This document shows, in pieces, positions 55,860 through 64,000 of a DNA stretch of 64,000 nt. Source of the DNA: an uncultured Senegalimassilia sp. (GTDB taxonomy: Bacteria; Actinomycetota; Coriobacteriia; Coriobacteriales; Eggerthellaceae); assembly GCF_902464545.1 (NCBI RefSeq), contig NZ_CABQJR010000006.1, positions 1-64,000 of the forward strand, read 5' to 3'. The notes under the pieces are model-generated. The model worked only from the letters and a program-made list of their open reading frames with translations, was not told the DNA's origin and searched no databases. A program made the position numbers and the translations under genes. Each line of letters starts with the position of its first letter. The stretch's first letter is position 1.

Positions 55860-56278
55860 TAGCGCTGTTCGCGCTGGCGTTTCTTTTCGGCGAAGTGCTC
55901 TTTGGTGACGATCTTGGTGATGAAGGTTCCCTCGGAAACCACATCGCCGGCATCGTCTTTGGCCACCACGTGCCAGAACTGCTTGCGGCCGCCGTAGCTG
56001 GGATCCTCGTGCTCAAGATCGGCGAAACCGTGCAGGATGCCGGATTTGCCCGGCTTCTTGTGACGAATGTCGGACTCCAAGCCGAACGGCAGCTCCTTGT
56101 CGAAATCGGTGCGCATCTCGGCACCGCGGCTTGCGCACGATTCCAGCAGGGCAAGCGTTGCGCCGCCGTGCAAAAAGCCATGCGGCTGGTAAATCTCCTC
56201 GGAAATGGGCATGGACATCTCAACATGCTCGGGAGTGACCACGTCGTAGGTGATGTGCAGAGTATCCAGAAGGGTCAT
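55859..56278 (-). CDS. PaaI/MenI-like hotdog thioesterase
   Basis: 139 residues from the ATG at 56276-56278 (CGGAGG upstream). GFLHGGATLALLESCAS (about 33-49) is the HGG-type catalytic segment; the C-terminal strands fit (FADLEHEDPSYGG, VVSEGTFITKIV). May hydrolyse 1,4-dihydroxy-2-naphthoyl-CoA or a phenylacetyl-CoA-like ester. A menaquinone link fits a quinone-respiring anaerobe but is not shown here. Confidence 0.8.
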   Translation of the reverse strand: MTLLDTLHITYDVVTPEHVEMSMPISEEIYQPHGFLHGGATLALLESCASRGAEMRTDFDKELPFGLESDIRHKKPGKSGILHGFADLEHEDPSYGGRKQFWHVVAKDDAGDVVSEGTFITKIVTKEHFAEKKRQREQR

Positions 56279-56324
56279 GAAAACCTCCGAAAACGAAGGG
56301 GCCGCGAAAACCGCGGCCCGCAGC

Positions 56325-57839
56325 CTATTGTTTATCCGTTTCAGTATACGTTGGCGAACCCGGACCTTCCCCGGGCAAATCCCCCGACGTGACCGAAGGC
56401 GAAACCTCCGGAAGATCGGCAGCCCAATCGCCGGCTGGCGCATCGACAGCACGTGCGCACGGCGCATCATCCGCGGTTGCCGGCCGCGCCGCATCCAGCG
56501 GCACCGTCACGCTAGCGCGCTCGGACCCGACTCCTTCCGCGAAAGGCTCCGTCCGAGCGGCAGGCGCAGGCACATGCCCATCTGCAAAAGGCACCGTATC
56601 GGCGGCAGGTGCGGACTCGGCGCCCTCCGCAAAAGGTACCGTCTGAGCAGCGGCACCCGCCACCGCGGCACCGCCATGCGCCACATGCGCACCCGCCACG
56701 CCCGCCATACGTGAGCGCAACGCAGCCTCGCGCTTGAACCGCGCCGCATCGGCGCGCGCCTCTTCCTCCAGGCGCGCCGCAGTAGCGGCCGTGCCGGCGA
56801 CGGCTCCCATATCCTGGTCGTACGCCGCCTGCTTCACGTCGCCCTTGAACGCCTTCGTGGTGTTGATCAGCACGGCACCGATGATGAACGGCATCCAGAA
56901 CACGATGCCGCGATACACCAGGCCGATGGCCGTACCAGCCGCCGCCGACTCGCCGAAGCTGGTGAACGCCACCACGACGGCAGCTTCGACCACGCCCACG
57001 CCCTGTGGTGTGACCGAGATCATGGCGAACAGCGTCGCCACCACGTAGCCGCAAACCAGCGCCGGTGCTGTGTCGACGCCGAACCCGATGCCCACCAGCG
57101 TGAAGCACGAAAGCTCGCACAAACTGGCGATCAGCGAGCATCCGTACGCCTGCAGCGTGGGTTTGGGGCTGTGGCCGATCATGCCGGCGGCCTCGGAAAA
57201 CGCCTGCGCGATGCGCTCGGCCCACGGCTCGAGCGGCTTTTTGCGCACACGCCCGACCACCTTGCGGCTCACGCGTTCGGCGGGCCGCAAAAGGCGCATA
57301 AGCAAATCGGGCTTTTTGTGCGCCAGGATAAGCAGCGCAACCATGGTTCCCACCAAGCACAACACCACCATGCCCATAAGGAACCACACAGGCGACAGCC
57401 CCACCGTGACGGCTAGGAAAATGAACGCGCACACCATGAGCGTGGAGAACGCACCGTCGATGGTGATCTGCATGAGCAGCGCCGCGCCCGTGGCCTTGCC
57501 GGCGGGAATGCCGCGCCGTCGCGCGTCGTCGACCACCAACGTGGTGCCCGCCAGGTTCATGGACGGCGCGATGGTGTTCATGAAAAACGTGCCGAAGACC
57601 AGCGGCAACGTGGATTTCGGCTCCATACGCTCGCCCACGGCGGCGAAGCTGCGCGAATAGGCGAAGCTTTGCGCGAAGTACTTCCCCAGCTGCGTAAGGA
57701 TGGCCGCGACCAGCGGCAGGGGGCTTCCCTGCTTCATAGTCTCGCCCAGCTCCACCAGCTGGTCGCCACGCAAAAACACCACCGCAAGCACGATGATGAG
57801 CACCACGCCCATGAAAAGGTTCTTGACGTTGAATTTCAT
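56325..57839 (-). CDS. Flippase-like (UPF0104/MprF-N-like) membrane protein
   Basis: 504 residues. Eight helices in residues 5-325 (lysylphosphatidylglycerol synthase transmembrane/AglD2-like family, with FFMNTIAPSMNLAGT and SVTPQGVGVVEAAVV). The C-terminal 165 residues are a hydrophilic tail with TVPFAEG, TVPFADG, TEPFAEG and TVPLDAA repeats about 20 residues apart. Likely moves a lipid or lipid-linked compound between leaflets. Only 8 bases downstream of the ATP-grasp gene, so the two form an operon. Confidence 0.85.
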   Translation of the reverse strand: MKFNVKNLFMGVVLIIVLAVVFLRGDQLVELGETMKQGSPLPLVAAILTQLGKYFAQSFAYSRSFAAVGERMEPKSTLPLVFGTFFMNTIAPSMNLAGTTLVVDDARRRGIPAGKATGAALLMQITIDGAFSTLMVCAFIFLAVTVGLSPVWFLMGMVVLCLVGTMVALLILAHKKPDLLMRLLRPAERVSRKVVGRVRKKPLEPWAERIAQAFSEAAGMIGHSPKPTLQAYGCSLIASLCELSCFTLVGIGFGVDTAPALVCGYVVATLFAMISVTPQGVGVVEAAVVVAFTSFGESAAAGTAIGLVYRGIVFWMPFIIGAVLINTTKAFKGDVKQAAYDQDMGAVAGTAATAARLEEEARADAARFKREAALRSRMAGVAGAHVAHGGAAVAGAAAQTVPFAEGAESAPAADTVPFADGHVPAPAARTEPFAEGVGSERASVTVPLDAARPATADDAPCARAVDAPAGDWAADLPEVSPSVTSGDLPGEGPGSPTYTETDKQ

Positions 57840-57847
57840 GCAGCCGC

Positions 57848-59047
57848 CTAACGTTGGCCCGCGGCGTCGTTGCAGCTCAGGAACTCGCGCAAATCAGTGT
57901 GCATCAGGAAATCGAGCTCGGCCTTGCCGCGTTCGTCAAGATCGGTTTCCACGAACAGGAAGCCGTAGCATCCGAACGTGGGCACATCGAACTCTCGCAG
58001 CTCCAAAACCCTATCGAAGCGCTCGGAGAACGCCGGGTAATCGAACTCCTCATTCCCCGTCACGCCCTCCGGCGGATTGAGCAGCGACATGGTGTACACA
58101 TGGTCGCCCGCATACGCGAACGCCGCGTCGTAATCGGGCAGCGTGTCGGTCAAAAACGCCTCATACGTGCGGAAACCGTAGGCGTGCTGAGCAACATCGG
58201 TGCCGCCCAGGCCGGCGAATCGCAGGGGATTGAACTCGATGGGGCGAATGACGCCGCTACCCTGCTCGTCCACGCGAACCTCGACATGCACCGGGAAGTT
58301 CCGCGCCCCCACCAGGGCGTTCACGCGCGAAAGCCACTCTTCGAACGCAGGCGCCTTCTCGCGCACGATGGCCGCGGACGTGGTGTACATGCGGTCGGAC
58401 GTGTCATCGGGACCGGCGAAATCATGACGCAGCACGTTGAGCACGTGCGCCGCGCCCTGCTCGTCGAAAAACGCGTCCAGGGCATATTCCTGCCCCGTGA
58501 TGAACTGCTCCAGGATGAAATCGCTGCCGGCAACAACGCTGTCGGGGTACATGTCCGCCCACGCGGCAGCGTTCGACGCGAAATCGGCAAGCGCCTCGTC
58601 CCAATCGGCACGGCAGCGCACCGTGTGCACGCCCATGCTGCAGAACCCGCGCGCGGGCTTCACCACGAACGGCATATGCGGCTCAAGCTCGGCAAAGTCG
58701 AGTTTCCCCAGCTCATCAGCCGTGCATGCGCGGAAGAAGAAGCCCTCGTCCATCTGCGCCAGAAGCTTGCGCATGGCAACCTTGTCCTTGAACACGGTGA
58801 TGGCGTGCGTAAGGCTGGGATTGTCCGCATGCGAGCAGATCCACTCGAGCGTGTTCTCGGAGTTGGTGTACACGCGCTCGCCCGCGGAAAGGCGCGAGGC
58901 AGCTTCGGCCTGATCGACCAGGTGCAACGCGCGCCCGGACGCAAAAGCCGTGCGCTCGGAGAACGCATTGCGAAGCACAGGGTGTTGCGAAGATTCAAGC
59001 CATTCCAACAATTGCGGCGAAGCATACGGTTCGTCAAGGATGACCAT
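57848..59047 (-). CDS. ATP-grasp family ligase
   Basis: 399 residues. Central ATP-grasp domain (about 90-290) with FVVKPARGFCSMGV (phosphate-binding loop), EQFITGQEYALDAFF, and HVEVRVDEQGSGVIRPIEFNPLRF (metal-binding acidic residues). Ligates a carboxylate to an amine using ATP in the cytoplasm; substrate unknown. Its partner is the flippase-like protein 8 bases downstream, suggesting that a peptide- or amino-acid-modified lipid or wall precursor is made and moved. Confidence 0.85.
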   Translation of the reverse strand: MVILDEPYASPQLLEWLESSQHPVLRNAFSERTAFASGRALHLVDQAEAASRLSAGERVYTNSENTLEWICSHADNPSLTHAITVFKDKVAMRKLLAQMDEGFFFRACTADELGKLDFAELEPHMPFVVKPARGFCSMGVHTVRCRADWDEALADFASNAAAWADMYPDSVVAGSDFILEQFITGQEYALDAFFDEQGAAHVLNVLRHDFAGPDDTSDRMYTTSAAIVREKAPAFEEWLSRVNALVGARNFPVHVEVRVDEQGSGVIRPIEFNPLRFAGLGGTDVAQHAYGFRTYEAFLTDTLPDYDAAFAYAGDHVYTMSLLNPPEGVTGNEEFDYPAFSERFDRVLELREFDVPTFGCYGFLFVETDLDERGKAELDFLMHTDLREFLSCNDAAGQR

Positions 59048-59212
59048 GGCAGACCCCTTTCGGCACTCGCTCAGCGCGCCCGGCGCGCACTACTTAAGCG
59101 AATAGTATACCCCCGCCGCGCAGCAAAAACGCCGCCTAGCGCATCCCTGCGTCAAACCCTCAGCAAGGGGTGGTTGAAAAAGCAACTGTTTTTCACAAGA
59201 GAGATAATTCGG

Positions 59213-59272
59213 AAGGGGCTGCGGCGGAAATCCTGGACCAAAAGAGCACCAGGATTTCCGCCGCAGCCCCTT
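59213..59272. repeat. 24-bp perfect inverted repeat
   Basis: The segment 59213-59236 (starts AAGGGGCTGCGG) is the exact reverse complement of 59249-59272, spacer of 12. A second smaller dyad, TGAAAAA/TTTTTCA, lies at about 59175-59195. There is no T-run close to the long stem. It lies between the ATP-grasp start and the DUF4143 stop. Confidence 0.85.
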
Positions 59273-59324
59273 ACTGGAACGTAGTCTTGACTAAACGCAA
59301 GCGCCTGCTGAACGCCAGCCGGTC

Positions 59325-60623
59325 CTACGGCATTAAGGCGGTGATGGGGAACACGTAAATGTCGTGCTCAGCGTCGTAGCGACAGAAGGGCGAGGTTGCG
59401 GTGAGGACGGCCGAGAACGCAGGCTTCGGATTGCGCGCGGCAGGATTCGCCGCGACTTTCTGACGCAAGCGCTCGATGTTCCTGATGCCGTCGGGTACCT
59501 TGGTCTCGCCGAGCTTGACCTCCAGCGCCGCCCAGCGACCGTCGCGCAGCTCGATGATGGCATCGACCTCCAGACCGTCGGAGTCGCCGTAGTAGCGCAA
59601 CGACCCCGGGTGGGCTCCGGGCATGCAGGCGGCGTAGGCCCGCAGATCGTGAATACACAGTGACTCGAAAAGCAATCCGAACGTCTGCCCATCGGACAAC
59701 AGGCGCTCAGGGCCCATGCCAAGCGCAGCAGCAGGGATGGAAGGGTCGGCGAAGTAGCGCTTGGGCTTGGTGCGCAAGCGCGACTTCGCGCGTACGGGCG
59801 CATCCCAGCCGTGCAGGCTCTCGATTACGTACATGCTCTCGAGCATGTCAAGATAGGACGTCACGGTAGAGGTAGCCGGCGCACCGGCCTCGTCGCCAAG
59901 GGCCGCATCCTGAGCGATGGTCTGCAGGGTAGCCGCCGTGGCAACGTTGCGCGCAAGCGAGGACACGATGCGCCGTGCCATATCGGACGTGCCGCCCTTC
60001 CTGGGAACGCTGACCTCGAACATGGCGTCGAGGTACTGGTCGACGACCTCTGCGGCCGTTTGGGCGTTGGCCCCGAGCAGGGCGGGCCAGCCTCCGCAGC
60101 AGATGGCATCGGCCAAGGGCGCCAAGGAAGCATCGCACGCCGAGGGTTCAAACGAACCCTCGAACAGCCCTGACAGCGACACCGCGCCCGTAGACAACCC
60201 GCGCTCCCATAGCGTCATGGTGCTCATATCAACACGCGCTATGCGGCCTGCCCCGCTGTGGGTAACGGCGTCTTTGGCCGGGGTGGACGAACCCGTGAGG
60301 ATGAACAGCCCGTGCTCGCCGCCGGCGGCATCGACCGCGCGGCGCGCGGCATCCCACGTGGAAGGAACCTCCTGCCACTCGTCGACAACGTGCGGGTGCG
60401 CCCCCTGCAGCGCCAGCGTGGGGTCTGCTTCAGCCAATGCCTTGACATTCGGGTCATCCAGGTGCACAACGCTCTCGCCGAACGCCAGCGCCGTCCAAGA
60501 CTTGCCACACCACTTCGTGCCGCGGATCTCGACCGCACCGAAGGTATGAAGCAGCCGATGCAAGCGTTCGTCCACAAGGCGCGGCTGATACGTTTTCGGC
60601 TTCTCCGTCCCATAGGCTACCAT
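59325..60623 (-). CDS. AAA-type ATPase with DUF4143
   Basis: 432 residues from the ATG at 60621-60623; a TTG at 60627-60629 is closer to ideal spacing from GAGAGG and may be the true start. N-terminal ATPase-like part with GTKWCGKSWTAL in the P-loop position (the normal GxxxxGKT is altered), VVDEWQEVPS (Walker B-like) and LTGSS; C-terminal DUF4143 domain with DAIIELRDGRWAALEVKLG, a nuclease-fold-like core (D, E-x-K). Preceded by four 23-bp repeats. Members are genome-mobile and possibly defence or toxin related. Confidence 0.85.
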   Translation of the reverse strand: MVAYGTEKPKTYQPRLVDERLHRLLHTFGAVEIRGTKWCGKSWTALAFGESVVHLDDPNVKALAEADPTLALQGAHPHVVDEWQEVPSTWDAARRAVDAAGGEHGLFILTGSSTPAKDAVTHSGAGRIARVDMSTMTLWERGLSTGAVSLSGLFEGSFEPSACDASLAPLADAICCGGWPALLGANAQTAAEVVDQYLDAMFEVSVPRKGGTSDMARRIVSSLARNVATAATLQTIAQDAALGDEAGAPATSTVTSYLDMLESMYVIESLHGWDAPVRAKSRLRTKPKRYFADPSIPAAALGMGPERLLSDGQTFGLLFESLCIHDLRAYAACMPGAHPGSLRYYGDSDGLEVDAIIELRDGRWAALEVKLGETKVPDGIRNIERLRQKVAANPAARNPKPAFSAVLTATSPFCRYDAEHDIYVFPITALMP

Positions 60624-60650
60624 AGTCAAACAATCCTCTCTGACATGGGC

Positions 60651-60736
60651 ATACTGTGTTTTCGAGGATTATCATACTCGATTTTCGAGGACTGCGACAC
60701 TCTGTTTTCGAGGAATTTATTCAGCGTTTTTCGAGA
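60651..60736. promoter_or_regulatory. Four direct repeats, 23-bp period, upstream of the DUF4143 gene
   Basis: TTTTCGAGGA at 60659-60668, 60682-60691 and 60705-60714, and TTTTCGAGA at 60728-60736: an exact 23-bp spacing, with preceding ACT(C/G)TG-like bases also shared. About 35-110 bases upstream of the leftward gene start. Likely a binding array for a regulator, possibly self-regulation. Confidence 0.75.
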
Positions 60737-60900
60737 TTCTGAAAAAGCACTGCGCCTATAACCTCACAAACCCATAGCGCTTGATCGACAACGCGGAAGA
60801 CCACCAGCACGGCAGAAGCAGCCAGCCCGAAAGTCAACATGGCGCGGCGGGCGAAGAAACCGAGGATGCGAAGCGCGACGAACGAGAGCCGTTCGCCCAT
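60721..60900 (-). CDS. Possible small single-helix membrane protein
   Basis: 59 codons from an ATG at 60898-60900 (AGGA about 9 bases upstream): MGERLSFVAL, then a hydrophobic stretch (TFGLAASAVLVVFRVV) and a C-terminal EKR. Ends inside the fourth repeat. No family recognised; it could be a chance frame. Confidence 0.3.
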   Translation of the reverse strand: MGERLSFVALRILGFFARRAMLTFGLAASAVLVVFRVVDQALWVCEVIGAVLFQNLEKR

Positions 60901-61051
60901 AGCAATGTAATCCTGTGGCTGCAAAAGCAACCAGGCAGATAAGCAACCCAAGCCCGCATCTTGCGGAGCACGATACCCAGCTAGCAGCTCGCCCCTTGCA
61001 GGCGGCGGTATACTGCTGCGCAGCGAAATCGATTCGGACAGGGGGGCATCA

Positions 61052-61576
61052 GTGCGCGGCAATATCCCAGATGCGGTGGACCATGCACTGCGCAGCCCTC
61101 GCTCCTTGGCGCCGTTGGTGCTGGTCATGGGATTTTTGGGCGCCACGGCGCGCTATGCCCTGGAGATGCTCCTGCCCGCACAATGCGGCTTCCCCGTCGC
61201 CACGCTTGCGGTGAACATATTCGGTTGTTTCACATTGGAGATCGTCAATCAATTCGTCGCACGCCGCACAAGCCTGCCGGCGCCGTTGGTGAAGTCGATG
61301 GGCATTGGGCTTATCGGGGCGTTCACCACCATCGCCGCGCTTTCCACCGAGAATCTGGCGCTTTTGCAGCAGGAGCGTTTCGGCATGTTCGCGTTGTATC
61401 TGGGCATCACCGTGTTCGCCACGTTCGGAGCCGCCTACGCGGGAAAGCGTGCGGCCGAGGCCATGGGACCGCGCTACAGCGCGCATCACCAGATCGCGGC
61501 CCCACGCGAAAGTACGCATCACCAAGTCGCGGCCCCACAGGCGGATTCCCCGCAAAACGAAGGCGATGCGCAATGA
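61052..61576 (+). CDS. Fluoride channel (CrcB/Fluc), first of a pair
   Basis: 174 residues, GTG start with GGGGGG about 7 bases upstream. Four helices; GATARYALE, TLAVNIFGCF (channel Asn) and GLIGAFTTIAAL match Fluc. Exports F- down its gradient; likely works as a heterodimer with the next product. A hydrophilic C-terminal tail (about 142-174) contains a 33-base direct repeat (61481-61505, 61514-61538: HHQIAAP/HHQVAAP). Overlaps the second gene by 4 bases (ATGA). No fluoride riboswitch was recognised upstream. Confidence 0.88.
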   Translation: MRGNIPDAVDHALRSPRSLAPLVLVMGFLGATARYALEMLLPAQCGFPVATLAVNIFGCFTLEIVNQFVARRTSLPAPLVKSMGIGLIGAFTTIAALSTENLALLQQERFGMFALYLGITVFATFGAAYAGKRAAEAMGPRYSAHHQIAAPRESTHHQVAAPQADSPQNEGDAQ

Positions 61577-61953
61577 GCCCGCTGACGTTGATCATGGTCG
61601 GCCTGGGAGGAGCGGCCGGCGCGCTGTGCCGCCATAGGGCGCTTTCGTTCATGAAGCCCCGCTCAAACAGCTGGTTTCCCTGGCCCACGCTGCTGGTGAA
61701 CCTTGCGTCGTGCACCGTCGCCGGGGCGGCGCTTGCAGGGGCCGCCGCGCTTGGGCAAACCGCCTACATAGCGCTGACCATGGGGTTTCTGGGCGGCTTC
61801 TCCACGCTTTCCACCATGAACTGCGAGGCCGTCGATATGGCCACGGAAGGGCATCACGGAGAAGCGGCCGCATATCTGGTGGTCACCTACGGCTCAACCC
61901 TAGGCGCCGCCGCGCTCGGCTTCGCCCTGGCGCACGCAGCCATAGGCGCCTAA
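61573..61953 (+). CDS. Fluoride channel (CrcB/Fluc), second of a pair
   Basis: 126 residues from the ATG at 61573-61575, which overlaps the previous stop. GGAAGALCRHRAL, TLLVNLASCTVAG and GFLGGFSTLSTM, with four helices. The dual arrangement is common in Gram-positive bacteria, where the two chains form one functional channel. Followed by a strong hairpin. Confidence 0.88.
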   Translation: MSPLTLIMVGLGGAAGALCRHRALSFMKPRSNSWFPWPTLLVNLASCTVAGAALAGAAALGQTAYIALTMGFLGGFSTLSTMNCEAVDMATEGHHGEAAAYLVVTYGSTLGAAALGFALAHAAIGA

Positions 61954-62010
61954 AGCAGACCTGCCGCACTTCCAGACATGCAAACCTCGCGCTTTGCGCG
62001 AACGCACAAA

Positions 62011-62048
62011 GCGGCGCAGCGCGAGCACAATCGCCCGCGCTGCGCCGC
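62011..62048. terminator. 13-bp perfect stem between crcB pair and J-domain gene
   Basis: GCGGCGCAGCGCG (62011-62023) pairs with CGCGCTGCGCCGC (62036-62048). The minus strand then reads TTTGT. It serves both convergent units. Confidence 0.65.
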
Positions 62049-62151
62049 ATACCTACCGCAAACTCGCGCAACACCACAAGCTCACGCAGCTCCGTCAGCG
62101 ACAAGCGCGCAAAACCCGGCGTGCGCCGCACGCCCGCGCCGCGTCTCTTCC

Positions 62152-63051
62152 CTACAACCCCACCTTCGCCGCTTGGTACGTGTGAATGCGGTCGCGGAGG
62201 TTCTGCACATCGAACAGCACCGACACCAAAAACGCCACGGTGAGCGGAGCGCCCACGAAGCCGTTGCGCGGCGCCAGCATGAAGATGAGCGGCGCGCCGA
62301 AGATCATGATGGGCACCAGCAGCATGACGAGCAGGCTGCCCATGCGCTTATACAGTCCGTAGATGATGGACGCCATCACGTACAGAAACAGGCCCGTCGC
62401 CGAGGAGCCCGCGATGGAGAGCACCGCAAGCGCCACCACCTTGGCGGCGACCATGAGCGCCTCGTCGCGCAGGCCCTTCTTCGCGCGGGCGAACACCTCT
62501 TCGCCGGTCTGCTGCTGCGCGTGTGCGGCACGAAACGGCGCAAACGGGTCGAAGGGGTCGTATTCCACGGTGAACCCGCCGAACGGCCACTCGGCGCCAC
62601 CGGTGCGCTGACCTGCGCCGTTCTGCCCCGAACCCGATCGCTGCGAGCCCGCGGCACCGCTGAAGATGTCGTCCCAGCTGGTCCACACGTACGTGGTCTG
62701 GCCCTGGGCCGCGTCGCCGAACGGCCAGCCGGCGAACGGGTCGAAGGGGTTGCCCTGGCCGGACGCGCCGCCCTGCCCCGCCGAGCCCGTCGGGTGCGCA
62801 TAGGGGTTGCCCGCATACGGACGCGGGTCGCGGCGCGGGTCGAACTCGGGCGACCAGCTGCGGTTGATCAGCACGTCGCGCGCTTCGTTGATCTGCTTGG
62901 TAAGCTCCTCGGCCTCGGCGTGCTCCTTCGAGTCCAGGGGGAACTTGTCGGGATGATGGGCGATGACGAGCTTGCGATGAGCCTTCTTGATCTCATCGTC
63001 GCTAGCCCCATCGGCCAAGCCCAGTATTTTAAGTGCTTCTGATTTCTTCAT
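62152..63051 (-). CDS. J-domain membrane protein
   Basis: 299 residues from the ATG at 63049-63051, the only start that puts the J domain at the N-terminus; its ribosome site is weak. J domain about 1-65 with HHPDKF (HPD at about 32-34). Then a Gly/Gln/Pro/Phe-rich disordered middle with FDPFA-type repeats (about 80-180), and three helices near the C-terminus (about 205-285). Probably recruits Hsp70 to the membrane. Not DnaJ itself: no zinc-finger or substrate domains. Confidence 0.8.
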   Translation of the reverse strand: MKKSEALKILGLADGASDDEIKKAHRKLVIAHHPDKFPLDSKEHAEAEELTKQINEARDVLINRSWSPEFDPRRDPRPYAGNPYAHPTGSAGQGGASGQGNPFDPFAGWPFGDAAQGQTTYVWTSWDDIFSGAAGSQRSGSGQNGAGQRTGGAEWPFGGFTVEYDPFDPFAPFRAAHAQQQTGEEVFARAKKGLRDEALMVAAKVVALAVLSIAGSSATGLFLYVMASIIYGLYKRMGSLLVMLLVPIMIFGAPLIFMLAPRNGFVGAPLTVAFLVSVLFDVQNLRDRIHTYQAAKVGL

Positions 63052-63171
63052 AACGCCGACTATACGGGACGATTCCCGCCGCACAACCAAAACGCCGGGG
63101 ATGTCACGCATTCGTCAGAAAAAACCGGCGCGAAAACCGCACGGAACCACCGAAATCAGCGCATAAAGAAA

Positions 63172-63196
63172 GCGGCCCGCCGAAAAGGCGGACCGC
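63172..63196 (-). terminator. Terminator of purH
   Basis: GCGGCCCGCC (63172-63181) pairs with GGCGGACCGC (63187-63196) with one mismatch. The minus strand continues TTTCTTT. Confidence 0.65.
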
Positions 63197-63354
63197 TCGC
63201 AAGTTTCGCTTTCCCACGCCCTTACGGGCGCAGCGGGAGCAAACGACGCCGGCGACTCAGGCGCGGGCGGGCGCGCACCACACGCGGGCGCACCGTACGC
63301 ATCACACGCACGCACGCCAAACAGCGCACCCGCCCCGCCCGCCAGCTTCGCAAA

Positions 63355-64000
63355 CTAGTGGCGGAAGTGGCGATGGCCGGTGAACACCATGGCGATGCCG
63401 TGCTCGTTGCACGCCTGGATGGACTCCTCGTCGCGCACGGAGCCGCCGGGCTGGATGATGGCAGTGATGCCCCACTCGGCCAGCGTGTCCACGTTGTCGC
63501 GGAACGGGAAGAACGCGTCGGACGCGCAAACCAGGCCCTTGGGCTCCACGCCCATGCGCTCGCATGCCTCATGGGCGCGCTTGCACGCCAAAAGCGCGCT
63601 GTCCACACGGTTGGGCTGGCCCGGGCCCATGCCGATGCCGGCGTGGTCGCGCGACACCAGGATGGCGTTGGACTTCACGCCCTTGCACACGCGCCATGCG
63701 AACATGAGCTCGTGCATCTCGGCGTCCGTGGGCTTGCGATCGGTGGGAACGGTGAAGGTTGCCGGATCCTCGGACACGTGGTCGACGTCCTGCACCAGCA
63801 CGCCGCCGTCGACGGAACGGACCTCAACGGCAGCCGGAGCGTCGATGCCGCCGGTGCGCAGCACGCGCAGGTTCTTCTTCTGCTGCAGAAGCTCAAGCGC
63901 GGCAGACTCGAACTCGGGGGCGATGAGCACCTCGACGAACTGCTTGTTCTCGTTGATGTGCTCGACCATCTCCAGCGTGACCTGGCGGTTCGCCGCGATG
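63355..64000 (-). CDS. purH: PurH, AICAR transformylase C-terminal part (cut by window edge)
   Basis: The last about 215 residues of the bifunctional AICAR formyltransferase/IMP cyclohydrolase. Open to the right edge (IAANRQVTLEMVEHINEN near the edge). Seen: FAWRVCKGVKSNAI, GIGMGPGQPNRVDS and FFPFRDNVD...IIQPGGSVRDEE, ending TGHRHFRH, the usual C-terminus. Carries out the last two steps of IMP synthesis in the cytoplasm. Confidence 0.95.
   Translation of the reverse strand, partial: IAANRQVTLEMVEHINENKQFVEVLIAPEFESAALELLQQKKNLRVLRTGGIDAPAAVEVRSVDGGVLVQDVDHVSEDPATFTVPTDRKPTDAEMHELMFAWRVCKGVKSNAILVSRDHAGIGMGPGQPNRVDSALLACKRAHEACERMGVEPKGLVCASDAFFPFRDNVDTLAEWGITAIIQPGGSVRDEESIQACNEHGIAMVFTGHRHFRH

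Noticed and set aside
60940..61051. Fluoride riboswitch before the crcB pair
   Set aside because: The region was scanned for the conserved pseudoknot and GATGG-type elements; nothing convincing appears. A covariance search would settle it.

Overview
The window looks like chromosomal DNA of a high-GC anaerobic gut actinobacterium, most likely class Coriobacteriia, family Eggerthellaceae. The basis is the GC-rich codon use with some GTG and TTG starts, a DMSO-reductase-type molybdoenzyme operon with its chaperone, pyruvate:ferredoxin oxidoreductase, LL-diaminopimelate aminotransferase, several one- and two-component regulators of types common in that family, and an ACGX-type Cys-repeat peptide locus. 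The genus cannot be fixed from the sequence alone. No rRNA, tRNA, CRISPR array, prophage or intact insertion sequence was seen.

Layout. 0-5.8 kb: a GT39-like membrane glycosyltransferase, a ChbG/YdjC-type deacetylase, prfC (release factor 3) and a class-M-like sirtuin. 5.9-8.9 kb: a RiPP-like locus made of a 60-residue ACGX-repeat peptide, an FMN/ferredoxin protein, a radical SAM/SPASM maturase broken by an internal deletion, and a divergent HxlR regulator; it is followed by a decayed LOG-family remnant. 9-11.5 kb: EamA transporter, DDAH-like hydrolase and a small winged-helix regulator. 12.2-19.8 kb: a LeuA-like protein that lacks the usual metal ligands, coupled by a 1-nt overlap to a TIM-barrel/AMP-ligase fusion, then nifJ. 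19.9-22 kb: a hybrid histidine kinase and a paralogous winged-helix regulator. 22.5-27.8 kb: aldose-epimerase-like gene, then a redox module (CXXC mini-protein, membrane ferredoxin, TlpA-like lipoprotein) divergent from a two-component system; this block lies between two copies of epimerase-flank sequence. 27.8-36.9 kb: SPFH and zinc-ribbon proteins, a degenerate and a frameshifted membrane sensor kinase, a NarL-type regulator, a DUF4428-like protein and a lipoprotein. 37-41.3 kb: MFS exporter behind a leader hairpin, dapL and an iron-sulfur flavoprotein. 41.4-44.1 kb: a UvrA paralogue. 44.2-50.3 kb: dmsA-dmsB-torD-dmsC with a divergent LysR regulator. 50.4-59 kb: an SLC13/ArsB-like carrier, an OFA-like MFS carrier, a C39-like protease, two hotdog thioesterases, a flippase-like protein and an ATP-grasp enzyme. 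59.3-64 kb: a DUF4143 ATPase with 23-bp upstream repeats, a CrcB/Fluc pair, a J-domain membrane protein and the 3' part of purH at the right edge.

Themes. Redox and anaerobic metabolism dominate (nifJ, dmsABC, FMN/Fe-S proteins, TlpA/ferredoxin module). The most unusual parts are the ACGX peptide locus with its disabled radical SAM enzyme, the LeuA-like plus isomerase/AMP-ligase pair, the block of redox genes flanked by duplicated sequence, and several exact short tandem or inverted repeats placed at regulatory positions.
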